Assembly: GCA_017469265.1 (NCBI GenBank) | Contig: JAFUGS010000013.1 | Location: forward strand, 1 to 33,829 | From: Clostridia bacterium | GTDB lineage: Bacteria; Bacillota; Clostridia; Christensenellales; Aristaeellaceae | DNA length: 33,829 nucleotides | Direction: 5' to 3' | In this document: one piece after another, positions 8,752 to 16,520 of the stretch | How the letters are laid out: each line of letters begins with the position of its first letter | Position numbering within the stretch: the first letter of the stretch is position 1 | Translations under genes and position numbers: made by a program | The notes under the pieces: model-generated | Databases searched by the model: none | Told to the model about the DNA's origin: nothing | What the model saw: the letters and a program-made list of their open reading frames with translations, nothing else

Positions 8752-8789
8752 GCTTCAGAACGGAGCCCTGCTCCACAGAATGCTGAAGC
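8752..8789 (+). other. Nested hairpin between terminator and rfbA promoter
   Basis: An outer stem GCTTCAG/CTGAAGC (8752-8758 with 8783-8789) encloses an inner stem GGAGC/GCTCC (8762-8766 with 8770-8774, loop CCT). It lies upstream of the rfbA promoter and is not part of any convincing gene. It may belong to the 3' end of the upstream transcript or be a separate structured element. Confidence 0.4.
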
Positions 8790-8843
8790 GCCGAAACAGT
8801 TTTGTAACTTGCGAGGGAGCCATGGGCTGTGGCTTCGGAAAAG

Positions 8844-8873
8844 TTGCCTGCCGGACGGCAGATATGGTATACT
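8844..8873 (+). promoter_or_regulatory. rfbA: Probable promoter of the large glycan operon, with a dyad in the spacer
   Basis: TTGCCT (8844-8849) is followed after 18 bases by TATACT (8868-8873), 36 bases before the rfbA start. Between the boxes lies a perfect inverted repeat CTGCCG-GA-CGGCAG (8848-8861), a natural place for a repressor or activator to bind. This is the only clear promoter seen before the 18-gene run that ends at 29724. Confidence 0.6.
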
Positions 8874-8908
8874 GTCTTTTTAGAAAACGACCGGAGGAGG
8901 GAAGCCAA

Positions 8909-9796
8909 ATGAAAGGAATTATTCTGGCGGGCGGCGCGGGTACCCGGCTGTATCCCCTGACCATGGTGACCAGCAAACAGCTGCTGCCGGTGTACGACAA
9001 GCCGATGATCTATTATCCCCTGTCCACGCTGATGCTGGCGGGGATTCAGGAGATCCTGATTATCTCCACCCCCACGGATACCCCGCGGTTTGAGCAGCTG
9101 CTGGGGGACGGCAGCCAGTTCGGGCTGAAGCTGAGCTACAAGGTGCAGCCCTCTCCGGACGGGCTGGCCCAGGCCTTCCTGCTGGGTGAGGAATTTATCG
9201 GGGAGGACTCCTGCGCCATGGTGCTGGGGGACAACATCTTTTACGGCAACGGTTTCGGCAAGGTGCTGCAGCAGGCGGCCACCAACGCGGACTGGAATCA
9301 CCGAGCCACGATTTTCGGATACTACGTGAACGATCCGGAGCGCTTCGGCATCGTGGAGTTTGACGAAAAGGGGAAGGTGCTTTCCGTGGAGGAGAAGCCG
9401 GCGCATCCCAAGAGCAATTACTGCATTACGGGGCTGTATTTCTACCCCCGGGGCGTCAGCCAGCTGGCGCATCAGGTGAAGCCTTCCGCCCGGGGCGAGC
9501 TGGAGATCACCACCCTGAATGACCTGTATCTGCGGCGGGATCTGCTGGATGTGCAGCTGCTGGGCCGGGGATACGCCTGGCTGGATACGGGGACCATGGA
9601 CAGCCTGGTGGACGCGTCGGACTTTGTCCGCATGATTCAGAAACGGCAGAGCGTGGTCATCTCCGCCCCGGAGGAAATCGCGTTCAAAAACGGCTGGATC
9701 AGCAGGGAGGAGCTGCTGGCTTCCGCCCGGCGGTACGGCAAGAGCCCCTACGGGGAGCACCTCAAGGCCGTGGCGGACGGAAAGCTGAGATACTGA
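8909..9796 (+). CDS. rfbA: Glucose-1-phosphate thymidylyltransferase
   Basis: A 295-residue nucleotidyltransferase that makes dTDP-glucose from dTTP and glucose-1-phosphate, the first step of dTDP-sugar synthesis. Marks are GGAGTRLYP (residues 8-16), [11 protein letters not shown] (22-32) with the catalytic-region Lys, LGDNIFYG near 107-114, and the EEKP and WLDTGT blocks. Length is usual for RmlA. ATG 8909 follows GGAGGAGGG closely; an upstream in-frame extension runs through the promoter and is not coding. It heads the long operon, supplying substrate for RfbB (opposite strand) and then for the ketoisomerase and aminotransferase downstream. Confidence 0.96.
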   Translation: MKGIILAGGAGTRLYPLTMVTSKQLLPVYDKPMIYYPLSTLMLAGIQEILIISTPTDTPRFEQLLGDGSQFGLKLSYKVQPSPDGLAQAFLLGEEFIGEDSCAMVLGDNIFYGNGFGKVLQQAATNADWNHRATIFGYYVNDPERFGIVEFDEKGKVLSVEEKPAHPKSNYCITGLYFYPRGVSQLAHQVKPSARGELEITTLNDLYLRRDLLDVQLLGRGYAWLDTGTMDSLVDASDFVRMIQKRQSVVISAPEEIAFKNGWISREELLASARRYGKSPYGEHLKAVADGKLRY

Positions 9797-9844
9797 CGCG
9801 CCGGCCGGGACGCGGACACGATACCCTGCAGGAGGGATTGATCA

Positions 9845-11260
9845 ATGATGAGGAAACTGGGGTGCCTGTTGCTGACGCTGGCGCTCGCTGCGGGCCTGAC
9901 GCCCGCGGGGGCGGAAGAGGAAAAAGTGCCGATTCCGAACGCGGACGCGGTGGAGGCGGTCATGCTGCCCGCCAAAGGATATGACTTCGATTTCACGCTG
10001 CGGCTGCATCCGGAGGCCCTTTCGGCCGACCTGCAGGACCGGTTTCAGGGATACGCGGAGCTGCTGGAGGCCCTGCGCTTTCAGGGCCATGTCCGCTGGG
10101 CGGAAACGGGAGAGGTTTTTGACCTGACGGTTTCGATTGTCCCCACCGCGGAGCGGGCGGGATCCATCGACATCCGGGTCCACGGGGCGGAGGATCTGCT
10201 TTTTGTCAACTCCAACCTGCTGGCGGACAGGACCATCATGCTGCGGAATTTTTCCCTGCTGAATTTCTGCGCCAAGATGTCGGAGCACCTGGATCTTCCG
10301 CTGCACCTGCTGGCGCTGCTGTATCCCTACTCCTGGGTCAGCGGGCTGGAGCTTCCGCTGCAGGACTGGCGGGGCATGGTGGAAAAGGAAAACGAGCAGG
10401 GCATCATTCCGGAGGAAGCGGTGCGGTACCTGTGGGACTGCTGGGCTTACCGGGTGGAATTTGACGAGCAGACGCGGATCCTGATCAGCGCCCTGTGCAA
10501 GGATTCCGAGATGGAGGAGGCCTTCCGGGGCATGGTGGCCGAAATCCCGGATTACGTGGTGCATCAGGTGGCGCAGGATCAGGAGATTCAGATTCTCCGG
10601 ACGGAAAACAGCGAAACCTGGCGCACGGCCAGCGGGGATGTTTTCTTTTCCTCCGCCGAGGATCACACCAGGGCCCAGGCGCTGGTGCTTCCCCGGATGA
10701 AGACGGGATATCTGCCGGTGTATCTGTGGGACGAGGTGCGGGAGAAGGAGCACCAGTCCGGTCGGCTGCGGGTGCAGATTCTGGGGGACGGCGAGCTGCT
10801 GGGGGACCTGGTGAACCTGCAGGCTTCCTATATCTCCTTCCCGCTGACCTGGCCGGCGGACTGTGACTCGCTGCTGAGCCTGAACCTGACGGGCGGGCTG
10901 CTGCCCAATGTGGGCGTCTCCGCTTACCTGGCCGGGGAAAAGGACGGGCATGTCCGGGTGGAGCTGCGGAAGCCCACCGTGGATATGGAGCCCGGCGCCC
11001 TGATGCTGACGCTGGAGGGGTCCCTGACCCTGCTGGCGGAGGACGCGAAGGTTCGGGAGCTGATGTTTGAGGATGCGACGGACGCGCTGGATCTGCTGGT
11101 GGCCAACGACGCGACCATCCGGGCCTTCCTGCCGGATCTGGTCATGCCCATGGTGGAGGGCATGGTGCGCTTCCTGGTGGGCGTTCCCACCGCCGCCTGC
11201 CAGACGATCATGGATGATCTGACGGATCTGGGCGTGTTTGGGGTGCTGCTGGGCGAATAA
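9845..11260 (+). CDS. Secreted protein of unknown function
   Basis: A 471-residue protein I do not recognise. It opens with a clear signal peptide: basic MMRK, a leucine-rich core and a likely cut after AGA near residue 23. The mature part is acidic and soluble-looking, with mixed short strands (residues 30-130), a helix-rich middle with several Trp residues, and a more hydrophobic C-terminal third. No lipobox is present, because the only early Cys lies inside the hydrophobic core. GGAGGG sits 8 bases before the first of two tandem ATGs. It lies between rfbA and gtrA in the same direction, so it is expressed with the glycan genes and may act on, or assemble with, the exported polymer. No enzyme motif is visible. 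Confidence 0.75.
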   Translation: MMRKLGCLLLTLALAAGLTPAGAEEEKVPIPNADAVEAVMLPAKGYDFDFTLRLHPEALSADLQDRFQGYAELLEALRFQGHVRWAETGEVFDLTVSIVPTAERAGSIDIRVHGAEDLLFVNSNLLADRTIMLRNFSLLNFCAKMSEHLDLPLHLLALLYPYSWVSGLELPLQDWRGMVEKENEQGIIPEEAVRYLWDCWAYRVEFDEQTRILISALCKDSEMEEAFRGMVAEIPDYVVHQVAQDQEIQILRTENSETWRTASGDVFFSSAEDHTRAQALVLPRMKTGYLPVYLWDEVREKEHQSGRLRVQILGDGELLGDLVNLQASYISFPLTWPADCDSLLSLNLTGGLLPNVGVSAYLAGEKDGHVRVELRKPTVDMEPGALMLTLEGSLTLLAEDAKVRELMFEDATDALDLLVANDATIRAFLPDLVMPMVEGMVRFLVGVPTAACQTIMDDLTDLGVFGVLLGE

Positions 11261-11292
11261 GCGCGGCCGCCGGGACGGGCACGCCGCGTCTC

Positions 11293-11311
11293 GCGGGCCG
11301 CGCCGGCCCGC
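11293..11311 (+). other. Strong G+C hairpin before the gtrA block
   Basis: GCGGGCC/GGCCCGC (11293-11299 with 11305-11311) closes a five-base loop. No U-tract follows, so it is not a normal terminator. It lies 33 bases downstream of the secreted-protein stop and just before the ribosome site of the TTG-started gtrA, so it could stabilise or cut the message or modulate translation. Confidence 0.45.
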
Positions 11312-11336
11312 GGGCGGAGGAAGAAAGGAAAGCGAT

Positions 11337-11801
11337 TTGAAAACCATCCGGGAAAAGCTCCTGGCGCTGTACAGGCGGTACCGGGAGCAGATTCATTACC
11401 TGATTGTGGGCGGGCTGACCACGGTGGTGAGCCTGGCGGCCTATTACCTGTGTGTCACCACCTTCCTGGACCCGGAGCGGCCGGTGCAGCTGCAGGCGGC
11501 CAACGTGATCTCCTGGATCTGCGCGGTGACCTTCGCCTATTTCGCGAACCGCCGCTTCGTGTTCTACAGCCAGGAGCAGAACCGGCTGAAGGAGGCGGGA
11601 AAGTTCTTTCTCTCCCGGGTGGCCACGCTGCTGATGGAAATGGCAGTTATGTGGCTGGGGGTCACGGCCCTGGGGATCAATGACAAGATCGTGAAGCTCG
11701 CGGCCCAGGTGATCATCATTATCGCCAACTACGTCTTCAGCAAGCTGCTGGTTTTTACGCGGAAACAGGAGGCCGGAAACGGTGAACATCACAACCTTTG
11801 A
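11337..11801 (+). CDS. GtrA family membrane protein, second copy
   Basis: A 154-residue protein with four hydrophobic segments and the two GtrA hallmarks: FAYFANRRFVF after helix two and NYVFSKLLVF at the end of helix four. No ATG fits. The best start is TTG 11337, preceded by GAAAGGAAAG, because sequence upstream of it is a G+C hairpin and not protein-like. GtrA proteins are linked to transmembrane transfer of polyprenyl-phosphate sugars. Its end overlaps the ketoisomerase gene by 20 bases. It would serve the DPM1-like enzyme and GtrII paralogues of the same operon. It differs strongly from the gtrA at 178. Confidence 0.85.
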   Translation: MKTIREKLLALYRRYREQIHYLIVGGLTTVVSLAAYYLCVTTFLDPERPVQLQAANVISWICAVTFAYFANRRFVFYSQEQNRLKEAGKFFLSRVATLLMEMAVMWLGVTALGINDKIVKLAAQVIIIIANYVFSKLLVFTRKQEAGNGEHHNL

Positions 11802-12201
11802 TTTCGAGGAGCACGGGGATGAGCGGGGGATCCTGATCTCCCTGGAGGAGGAGCGGAACATCCCCTTCGACATCCGCCGGTGCTACTTTATGTACAACAC
11901 CCAGCCCGGGGTCCGGCGGGGCTTTCATGCCCACAAAACCCTGCGGCAGGTGCTGGTCTGCGTCCGGGGCAGCTGCAAAATCCTGCTGGACGACGGGCGG
12001 GAGAAGGCGGTGGTGCCCCTGGACCGGCCCAACAAGGGGCTGTACCTCTCCTCCGACATCTGGCGGGAAATGTTTGATTTTTCGGACGACGCGGTGCTGA
12101 TGGTGCTGGCGGACCAGCTGTACGACGAGGCGGATTACATCCGGAACTATGCGGATTTCCTGGCCTGGGTCGAGAAGAAGAACAGGGAGGCGCGGACATG
12201 A
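11782..12201 (+). CDS. dTDP-4-keto-6-deoxyglucose 3,4-ketoisomerase (FdtA/QdtA type)
   Basis: A 139-residue cupin that moves the keto group of dTDP-4-keto-6-deoxyglucose from C4 to C3, preparing it for amination. The active-site RGFHAHK segment (His49, His51), the SCKILLDDG strand and the DIWREMFDF block are clear family marks. Start is GTG 11782, overlapping gtrA by 20 bases; the stop overlaps the aminotransferase ATG by four. Members yield either the galacto (Fuc3N) or gluco (Qui3N) product. From memory, the residues that decide this in QdtA are Tyr17 and Arg97. The matching positions here appear to be Arg15 and Arg95, one of each type, so the product configuration is left open. Confidence 0.92.
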   Translation: MNITTFDFEEHGDERGILISLEEERNIPFDIRRCYFMYNTQPGVRRGFHAHKTLRQVLVCVRGSCKILLDDGREKAVVPLDRPNKGLYLSSDIWREMFDFSDDAVLMVLADQLYDEADYIRNYADFLAWVEKKNREART

Positions 12202-13295
12202 GCATGATCCAGGTACCCTACGCGGATTTCGGGAAGATGCATGATCCCCTGCGGCCGGCGCTGGACGCGGCCTGGAAGCGGGTCATGGACCGGGAGTGGT
12301 TCATCGCCGGCGAGGAGGACAGGGCTTTTGAGGAGGCCTTTGCCGCCTGGCTGGGGGTGAAGGCCTGCGTGGGCGTGGGCAACGGGCTGGACGCCCTGCG
12401 GCTGATCCTGATGGCCCTGGACATCGGGCCGGGGGACGAGGTGCTGGTGCCCGCCAACACCTTTATCGCCAGCGCGCTGGCGGTTTCCTATGTGGGGGCG
12501 CGGCCGGTGCTGGTGGACCCGGATCCGGAGACGGCCCTGATCACCCCCGCGGAAGCGGCGAAGCATATCACCCCCCGGACGAAGGCCGTCATGGTGGTGC
12601 AGCTGTACGGCCGGGTGGCGGACATGGACGGCTTTGAGGCCCTGGCCCGGGACAGGAACCTGATCCTCATGGAGGACGCGGCCCAGGCCCACGGCGCCAC
12701 CTGGCGGGGGCGAAAGGCCGGCACCTTCGGCACGGCGGCGGGGTTCTCCTTTTATCCCGGGAAAAACCTGGGAGCCCTGGGGGACGCCGGCGCGGTGGTG
12801 ACGGACGACCCGGCCCTGGCCCGGAAGGTGCGGGCCCTGGGCAATTACGGCGCCTATGAGAAGTACCATCATGAGCTGGCGGGGGTCAACTCCCGGCTGG
12901 ACGAGCTGCAGGCGGCGCTGCTGACGGTGAAGCTGGCCCATCTGGACGCCTGGATGGCGGAGCGGCGGCGGATCGCTGCGGTCTATGAGGCGGAGATCCG
13001 GAATGGGAAAATCCGCCTGCTGCGGCCGGACGAGGGAAACGGGTACCATGTCTTCCCCGTGTTCTGCGGGGAGCGGGACGCGCTGAACCGGACCCTGGCG
13101 GAGGCGGGCATCCACTGCCAGATCCATTATCCCGTGCCGGTGCATCTGCAGCGGGCTTACGCGGATCTGGGCTATCACCCCGGGGATTTCCCCGCGGCGG
13201 AGGCCCTGGCGGAGACGGAGCTGAGCCTGCCCCTGTATCCGGGCATGACGGAAGCGCAGATCGCCCACGTGGTGGACACGCTGAACCGGTTTTAA
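12198..13295 (+). CDS. PLP-dependent dTDP-3-keto-6-deoxyhexose 3-aminotransferase (FdtB/QdtB type)
   Basis: A 365-residue DegT/DnrJ/EryC1/StrS aminotransferase. It shows the PLP-contact block MEDAAQAHG (Asp160, Gln163), the PLP lysine Lys189 in [13 protein letters not shown], and N-terminal GNGLDALRL. With the preceding ketoisomerase it would aminate the 3-keto sugar using glutamate, giving dTDP-3-amino-3,6-dideoxyhexose. The ATGA overlap with the ketoisomerase gene makes the pair a fixed unit. Length is normal. Whether the product is Fuc3N or Qui3N depends on the ketoisomerase. The acyltransferase that should complete the sugar is not adjacent but 13 kb downstream at 26276. Confidence 0.92.
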   Translation: MSMIQVPYADFGKMHDPLRPALDAAWKRVMDREWFIAGEEDRAFEEAFAAWLGVKACVGVGNGLDALRLILMALDIGPGDEVLVPANTFIASALAVSYVGARPVLVDPDPETALITPAEAAKHITPRTKAVMVVQLYGRVADMDGFEALARDRNLILMEDAAQAHGATWRGRKAGTFGTAAGFSFYPGKNLGALGDAGAVVTDDPALARKVRALGNYGAYEKYHHELAGVNSRLDELQAALLTVKLAHLDAWMAERRRIAAVYEAEIRNGKIRLLRPDEGNGYHVFPVFCGERDALNRTLAEAGIHCQIHYPVPVHLQRAYADLGYHPGDFPAAEALAETELSLPLYPGMTEAQIAHVVDTLNRF

Positions 13296-13315
13296 GGAAA
13301 AGGAAAAGGGGGAGG

Positions 13316-14029
13316 ATGGATTTGCGGCTGCTGGTGGTGATTCCCGCCTACAACGAGGAAGCCAGCCTCCCCGCCACGATTCGGGAGCTGCGGGAGAAGG
13401 CGCCGGAGGCGGACTTTGTGGTGGTGAATGACGGATCCCGGGACCGGACGGCGGAAATCTGCCGGGAGGCGGGATATCCGATGCTGGATCTGCCCACGAA
13501 CCTGGGGCTGACCGGGGCCTTTCAGACCGGGATCCGGTACGCTTACGAGCGGGACTATGACGCGGCGCTGCAGCTGGACGCGGACGGGCAGCATGACCCG
13601 GCCTTCCTCCGGCCCATGGCGGAAAAGATGGAGCGGGAGGGGCTGGATCTGGTGCTGGGGTCCCGCTTTCTGGAGAAACGGCGGCCAAGGAGCCTGCGGA
13701 TGGTGGGCAACGCGCTGATTGAAACCGCCCTCCGCTGGACCACGGGCAGGAAGATCACGGATCCCACCTGCGGCATGCGGCTGTACGGCCGGCGGGTGCT
13801 GGCCCACATGGCCCTGTCGCCGAACGCCCGGCCCGAGCCGGACACCATCGCCTTCCTGATCCGCAGCGGGGCGAAAACCGCGGAGGTTCCGGTTTCCGTC
13901 CGGGAGCGGCAGGCGGGGGAAAGCTACCTGAGCCTGGGGCGCTCCTTCCGCTACATGGCCCAGATGGGCATGAACATCTTTGTGCTGCAGTGGGTGCTGA
14001 AGAAGGAGAAGCTGACGGCGGACGCCTGA
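13316..14029 (+). CDS. DPM1-like family 2 glycosyltransferase
   Basis: A 237-residue GT-A-fold enzyme: VVIPAYNEE at the N-terminus, NDGS (38-41), DADGQHD (88-94, metal-binding DxD) and GSRF near 120. The closest functional type is polyprenyl-phosphate hexose synthase (DPM1/GtrB), which loads a hexose from a nucleotide sugar onto the lipid carrier. Unlike classical GtrB it has no C-terminal pair of membrane helices. ATG 13316 has GGAGG directly against it. TTG 13322, six bases after the same GGAGG, may be the real start, a difference of two codons. The membrane protein DUF2304 follows 116 bases later. Confidence 0.88.
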   Translation: MDLRLLVVIPAYNEEASLPATIRELREKAPEADFVVVNDGSRDRTAEICREAGYPMLDLPTNLGLTGAFQTGIRYAYERDYDAALQLDADGQHDPAFLRPMAEKMEREGLDLVLGSRFLEKRRPRSLRMVGNALIETALRWTTGRKITDPTCGMRLYGRRVLAHMALSPNARPEPDTIAFLIRSGAKTAEVPVSVRERQAGESYLSLGRSFRYMAQMGMNIFVLQWVLKKEKLTADA

Positions 14030-14092
14030 TCAGGCCGCGCGGGGGCTGAAAGCGTCTGTGTCCGCGTGCCGTGGCATGATGAACAGCCGGAA

Positions 14093-14115
14093 GGAAACAG
14101 CGGAGCGCTGTTTCC
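14093..14115 (+). other. Perfect ten-pair hairpin in the GT2-DUF2304 gap
   Basis: GGAAACAGCG/CGCTGTTTCC (14093-14102 with 14106-14115) closes a GAG loop, and an outer CCGG pair (14087-14090 with 14120-14123) can extend it. There is no U-tract, and DUF2304 starts 30 bases later. It looks like an RNA stability or processing element inside the operon. Confidence 0.5.
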
Positions 14116-14145
14116 GGGGCCGGGAAAGATGAGGGGAACAGAAGA

Positions 14146-14520
14146 ATGTCTGTAGCCATGCGGGTGCTGCTGATTGTGGGATCGCTGCTGACGGCGGGAT
14201 ATGTGCTCCGCCGGGTGCGGAAAAGCCGGATGCGGACGGAGGATTCCGTTTTCTGGCTGGTGTTCAGCCTGATCCTGGTGCTGATGGGGGTGCTGCCGAA
14301 CCTGGTGACCGGGCTGGCCCGGGCCATCGGGGTCATGAGCGCGGCGAACCTGGTTTTCCTGATCATCATTTTCCTGCTGATCATCAAGCTTTTCCTCATG
14401 GATCAGCGGATTTCCGCCCTGCACCGGCAGGTGACGGAAACGGCCCAGGCTGTGGCGATCCAGACGCGGGAAGCGGAAAAAACGGCCGAAGAGGCAAAGG
14501 TTCCGCTGCCCGTGAAATGA
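14146..14520 (+). CDS. DUF2304 family membrane protein
   Basis: A 124-residue protein with three hydrophobic segments (about residues 5-22, 36-55 and 62-85) and a charged C-terminal helix rich in Glu, Lys and Ala that could form a coiled coil. The pattern and the RTEDSVFWLVFSL segment fit DUF2304. Such genes commonly sit beside GT2 genes in glycan loci, as here, and may provide the membrane anchor or helper that the soluble DPM1-like enzyme lacks. A hairpin stands in the gap before it. The molecular role of the family is not established. Confidence 0.82.
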   Translation: MSVAMRVLLIVGSLLTAGYVLRRVRKSRMRTEDSVFWLVFSLILVLMGVLPNLVTGLARAIGVMSAANLVFLIIIFLLIIKLFLMDQRISALHRQVTETAQAVAIQTREAEKTAEEAKVPLPVK

Positions 14521-14602
14521 GATGGCGCCACAGGCGCGGAGGAAACAGGAGATCCGCGGGGGCGGGCCTCCGACGGACAAGAAAGGAACAACCGATAGCG
14601 GC

Positions 14603-16459
14603 ATGTGGACAAAGATCCTGAATCGGAAAAACCTGCTGCGGGCCGGCGCGCTGATCCTGGCGGCGCTGGCGCTGGCGGTGGGGCTGGAGTGGCTGATGCA
14701 GCGGACGCTGCCGCCCATTTTTGTGGACGCGGAGGTGGAGGTGGCCAATGATCCCACCCTGCTTTCCCGCGGCGCCACCTACCTGCACCCCTCCGGCCGG
14801 CTGGCCCTGGTGGAGGAGTGGCACGGGCTCCGGCTGGCGGCCACCTTCGTGCTGCAGCTGGCGGTTCTGACCGTCCTGTTCCCCCTGGGGCTGGGAAAGC
14901 GCCTGGCTGCGGGGCTGGGAAAGGGCTTCCGGAGCCTGCGCCGGTCCCTGAGGGAGGAGAAGCGCAAAAACGGGAAACGGATCCTGTTCTTCCTGGCGGC
15001 CTTCGCCGCGGTGTTCCTGCTCAGCCGGGTCTGGATCCGGGACGTGTATCACCGGGACAACTGGATGACCCTGGCGGTCTGCGCCTGGGCGGGGGTGGCC
15101 GCGGGAATCCTGGCGGCGTTTCATGACCACCTGGGCAAAAGGCCGGAGGTCTTTTTCCTGGTGCTGGTGCTGATCCTCGGGGGCATGCTTTCCTTCTTCC
15201 TGCAGGATGTGACCCGGGTCAGCCTGGACGACGGCTACCATTTTCAGCACGCGCTGAATTATTCCTCCCTGGGCCGGGTCCGGTTCACCGGCGCGGAGTG
15301 GGACGCCATGCAGGAGGAGAATCAGCGGGAGTACAACCTGGCCCGACGGGAGGCCTTCCTGGCGGCTCAGGATGAAAAATACAACGCCGGGGCGGTGTAT
15401 GTGACCACCGGCTTCCACCTGAGCGTGAAGGAAGGCTGGATGGCCACCTACGGCCTGGGGCTGTTCCTGGGCCGGGTGCTGGGCCTGCGGTTCTTCGACA
15501 TCTGGAGCCTGGGGCGGTTCACGGGGCTGCTGGCTTACGCGCTGGTGGGCTTTTTCGCCATCCGCCGGCTGAAAAGCGGAAAGATCATCCTGGCCCTGAC
15601 GCTGATGATCCCCTCCTGCGTCTTCCTGGCGTCCAATTACAGCTATGACCCGGGGGTGATCGGGGGCATCACCCTCAGCTGCAGCTACTGGGTGGCCCAG
15701 TGGCAGGAGCGGGATCAGCGGCTGAAGATGAAGGACGTGGCCGTGATGCTGGCCGGCATGCTGCTGGCCTGCTATGTGAAGGCCATTTACTTCCCGATTT
15801 TCCTGCTTTTCCTGTGCGTGCCGGAGAGCAAGTTCCGGGACCGGCGGCAGCGCCGGGCGTACCGGATCGTGATCCTGCTGGCCATGGCGCTGGTCATGCT
15901 CCACATTCTCCTGCCCATGGGCCGCAGCGGCGGCCAGGGGGACAGCCGGGGAGAAGGAAATGTGAATACCTTCGGCCAGGTGCAGTTCATCCTGAGCCAG
16001 CCCCTGGCCTACGCGGAAATTCTGTGGCATTTCCTGCAGAAGTACCTGGATCCCAACAACATGGGCGCCCTGGTCAGCTCCTACGGCTATCAGGGAGGCG
16101 GGGACAACACCATCCTGATCCTGGTGATCCTGGCCCTGGCCGCCTTCACGGACGCGCCGGCAGAAAACCTGCAGCCCCATCCGGGCGTGCGGATTTTCGG
16201 TGAGGTGCTGCTCTTTGGCGCGCTGGTGCTGATGGTGACCTCCATGTACGTCTGGTTCACGGAGGTGGGTTCCACCGAAATCGCGGGGATGCAGGCCCGG
16301 TACATGATTCCCTACCTGTATCCGGCCATGGCCCTGATGGGCTCCGGCCGGGCGCGGAACCGGGGCAGGCAGGGGCTGTACAACGGGCTGATGATGGCGG
16401 GCATGTTCTTCGCGGGTGTTTCCGGGCTGCTGTCGACCTGCGTGGAGTACTATCACTGA
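14603..16459 (+). CDS. DUF2142 family polytopic membrane protein
   Basis: A 618-residue protein with about a dozen hydrophobic segments. DUF2142-type marks are the acidic loop LDDGYHFQHALNYS (Asp209-Asp210 to His213) and ASNYSYDP (343-350) in the middle. The fold is probably GT-C-like, so a lipid-linked sugar donor and an external active site are expected, but the activity is unproven. The start is uncertain: ATG 14603 gives a clean N-terminus with a first helix but its AAAGGA is about 15 bases away. ATG 14522, one base after the DUF2304 stop, would add 27 hydrophilic residues without a clear ribosome site. Confidence 0.78.
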   Translation: MWTKILNRKNLLRAGALILAALALAVGLEWLMQRTLPPIFVDAEVEVANDPTLLSRGATYLHPSGRLALVEEWHGLRLAATFVLQLAVLTVLFPLGLGKRLAAGLGKGFRSLRRSLREEKRKNGKRILFFLAAFAAVFLLSRVWIRDVYHRDNWMTLAVCAWAGVAAGILAAFHDHLGKRPEVFFLVLVLILGGMLSFFLQDVTRVSLDDGYHFQHALNYSSLGRVRFTGAEWDAMQEENQREYNLARREAFLAAQDEKYNAGAVYVTTGFHLSVKEGWMATYGLGLFLGRVLGLRFFDIWSLGRFTGLLAYALVGFFAIRRLKSGKIILALTLMIPSCVFLASNYSYDPGVIGGITLSCSYWVAQWQERDQRLKMKDVAVMLAGMLLACYVKAIYFPIFLLFLCVPESKFRDRRQRRAYRIVILLAMALVMLHILLPMGRSGGQGDSRGEGNVNTFGQVQFILSQPLAYAEILWHFLQKYLDPNNMGALVSSYGYQGGGDNTILILVILALAAFTDAPAENLQPHPGVRIFGEVLLFGALVLMVTSMYVWFTEVGSTEIAGMQARYMIPYLYPAMALMGSGRARNRGRQGLYNGLMMAGMFFAGVSGLLSTCVEYYH

Positions 16460-16462
16460 CTG

Positions 16463-16476
16463 ACCCGCCGGCGGGT
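16463..16476 (+). other. Palindromic hairpin before the cytidylyltransferase gene
   Basis: ACCCGCC/GGCGGGT is a perfect 14-base palindrome starting four bases after the DUF2142 stop. No T-run follows. It occupies the 61-base gap before the cytidylyltransferase-ThDP pair, in the same kind of position as the hairpins at 11293, 14093 and 24616. Confidence 0.4.
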
Positions 16477-16520
16477 GGAAGCGCGCCGCGCCGGGTGGAA
16501 TCCGGAGGGAGGGCTGAACC

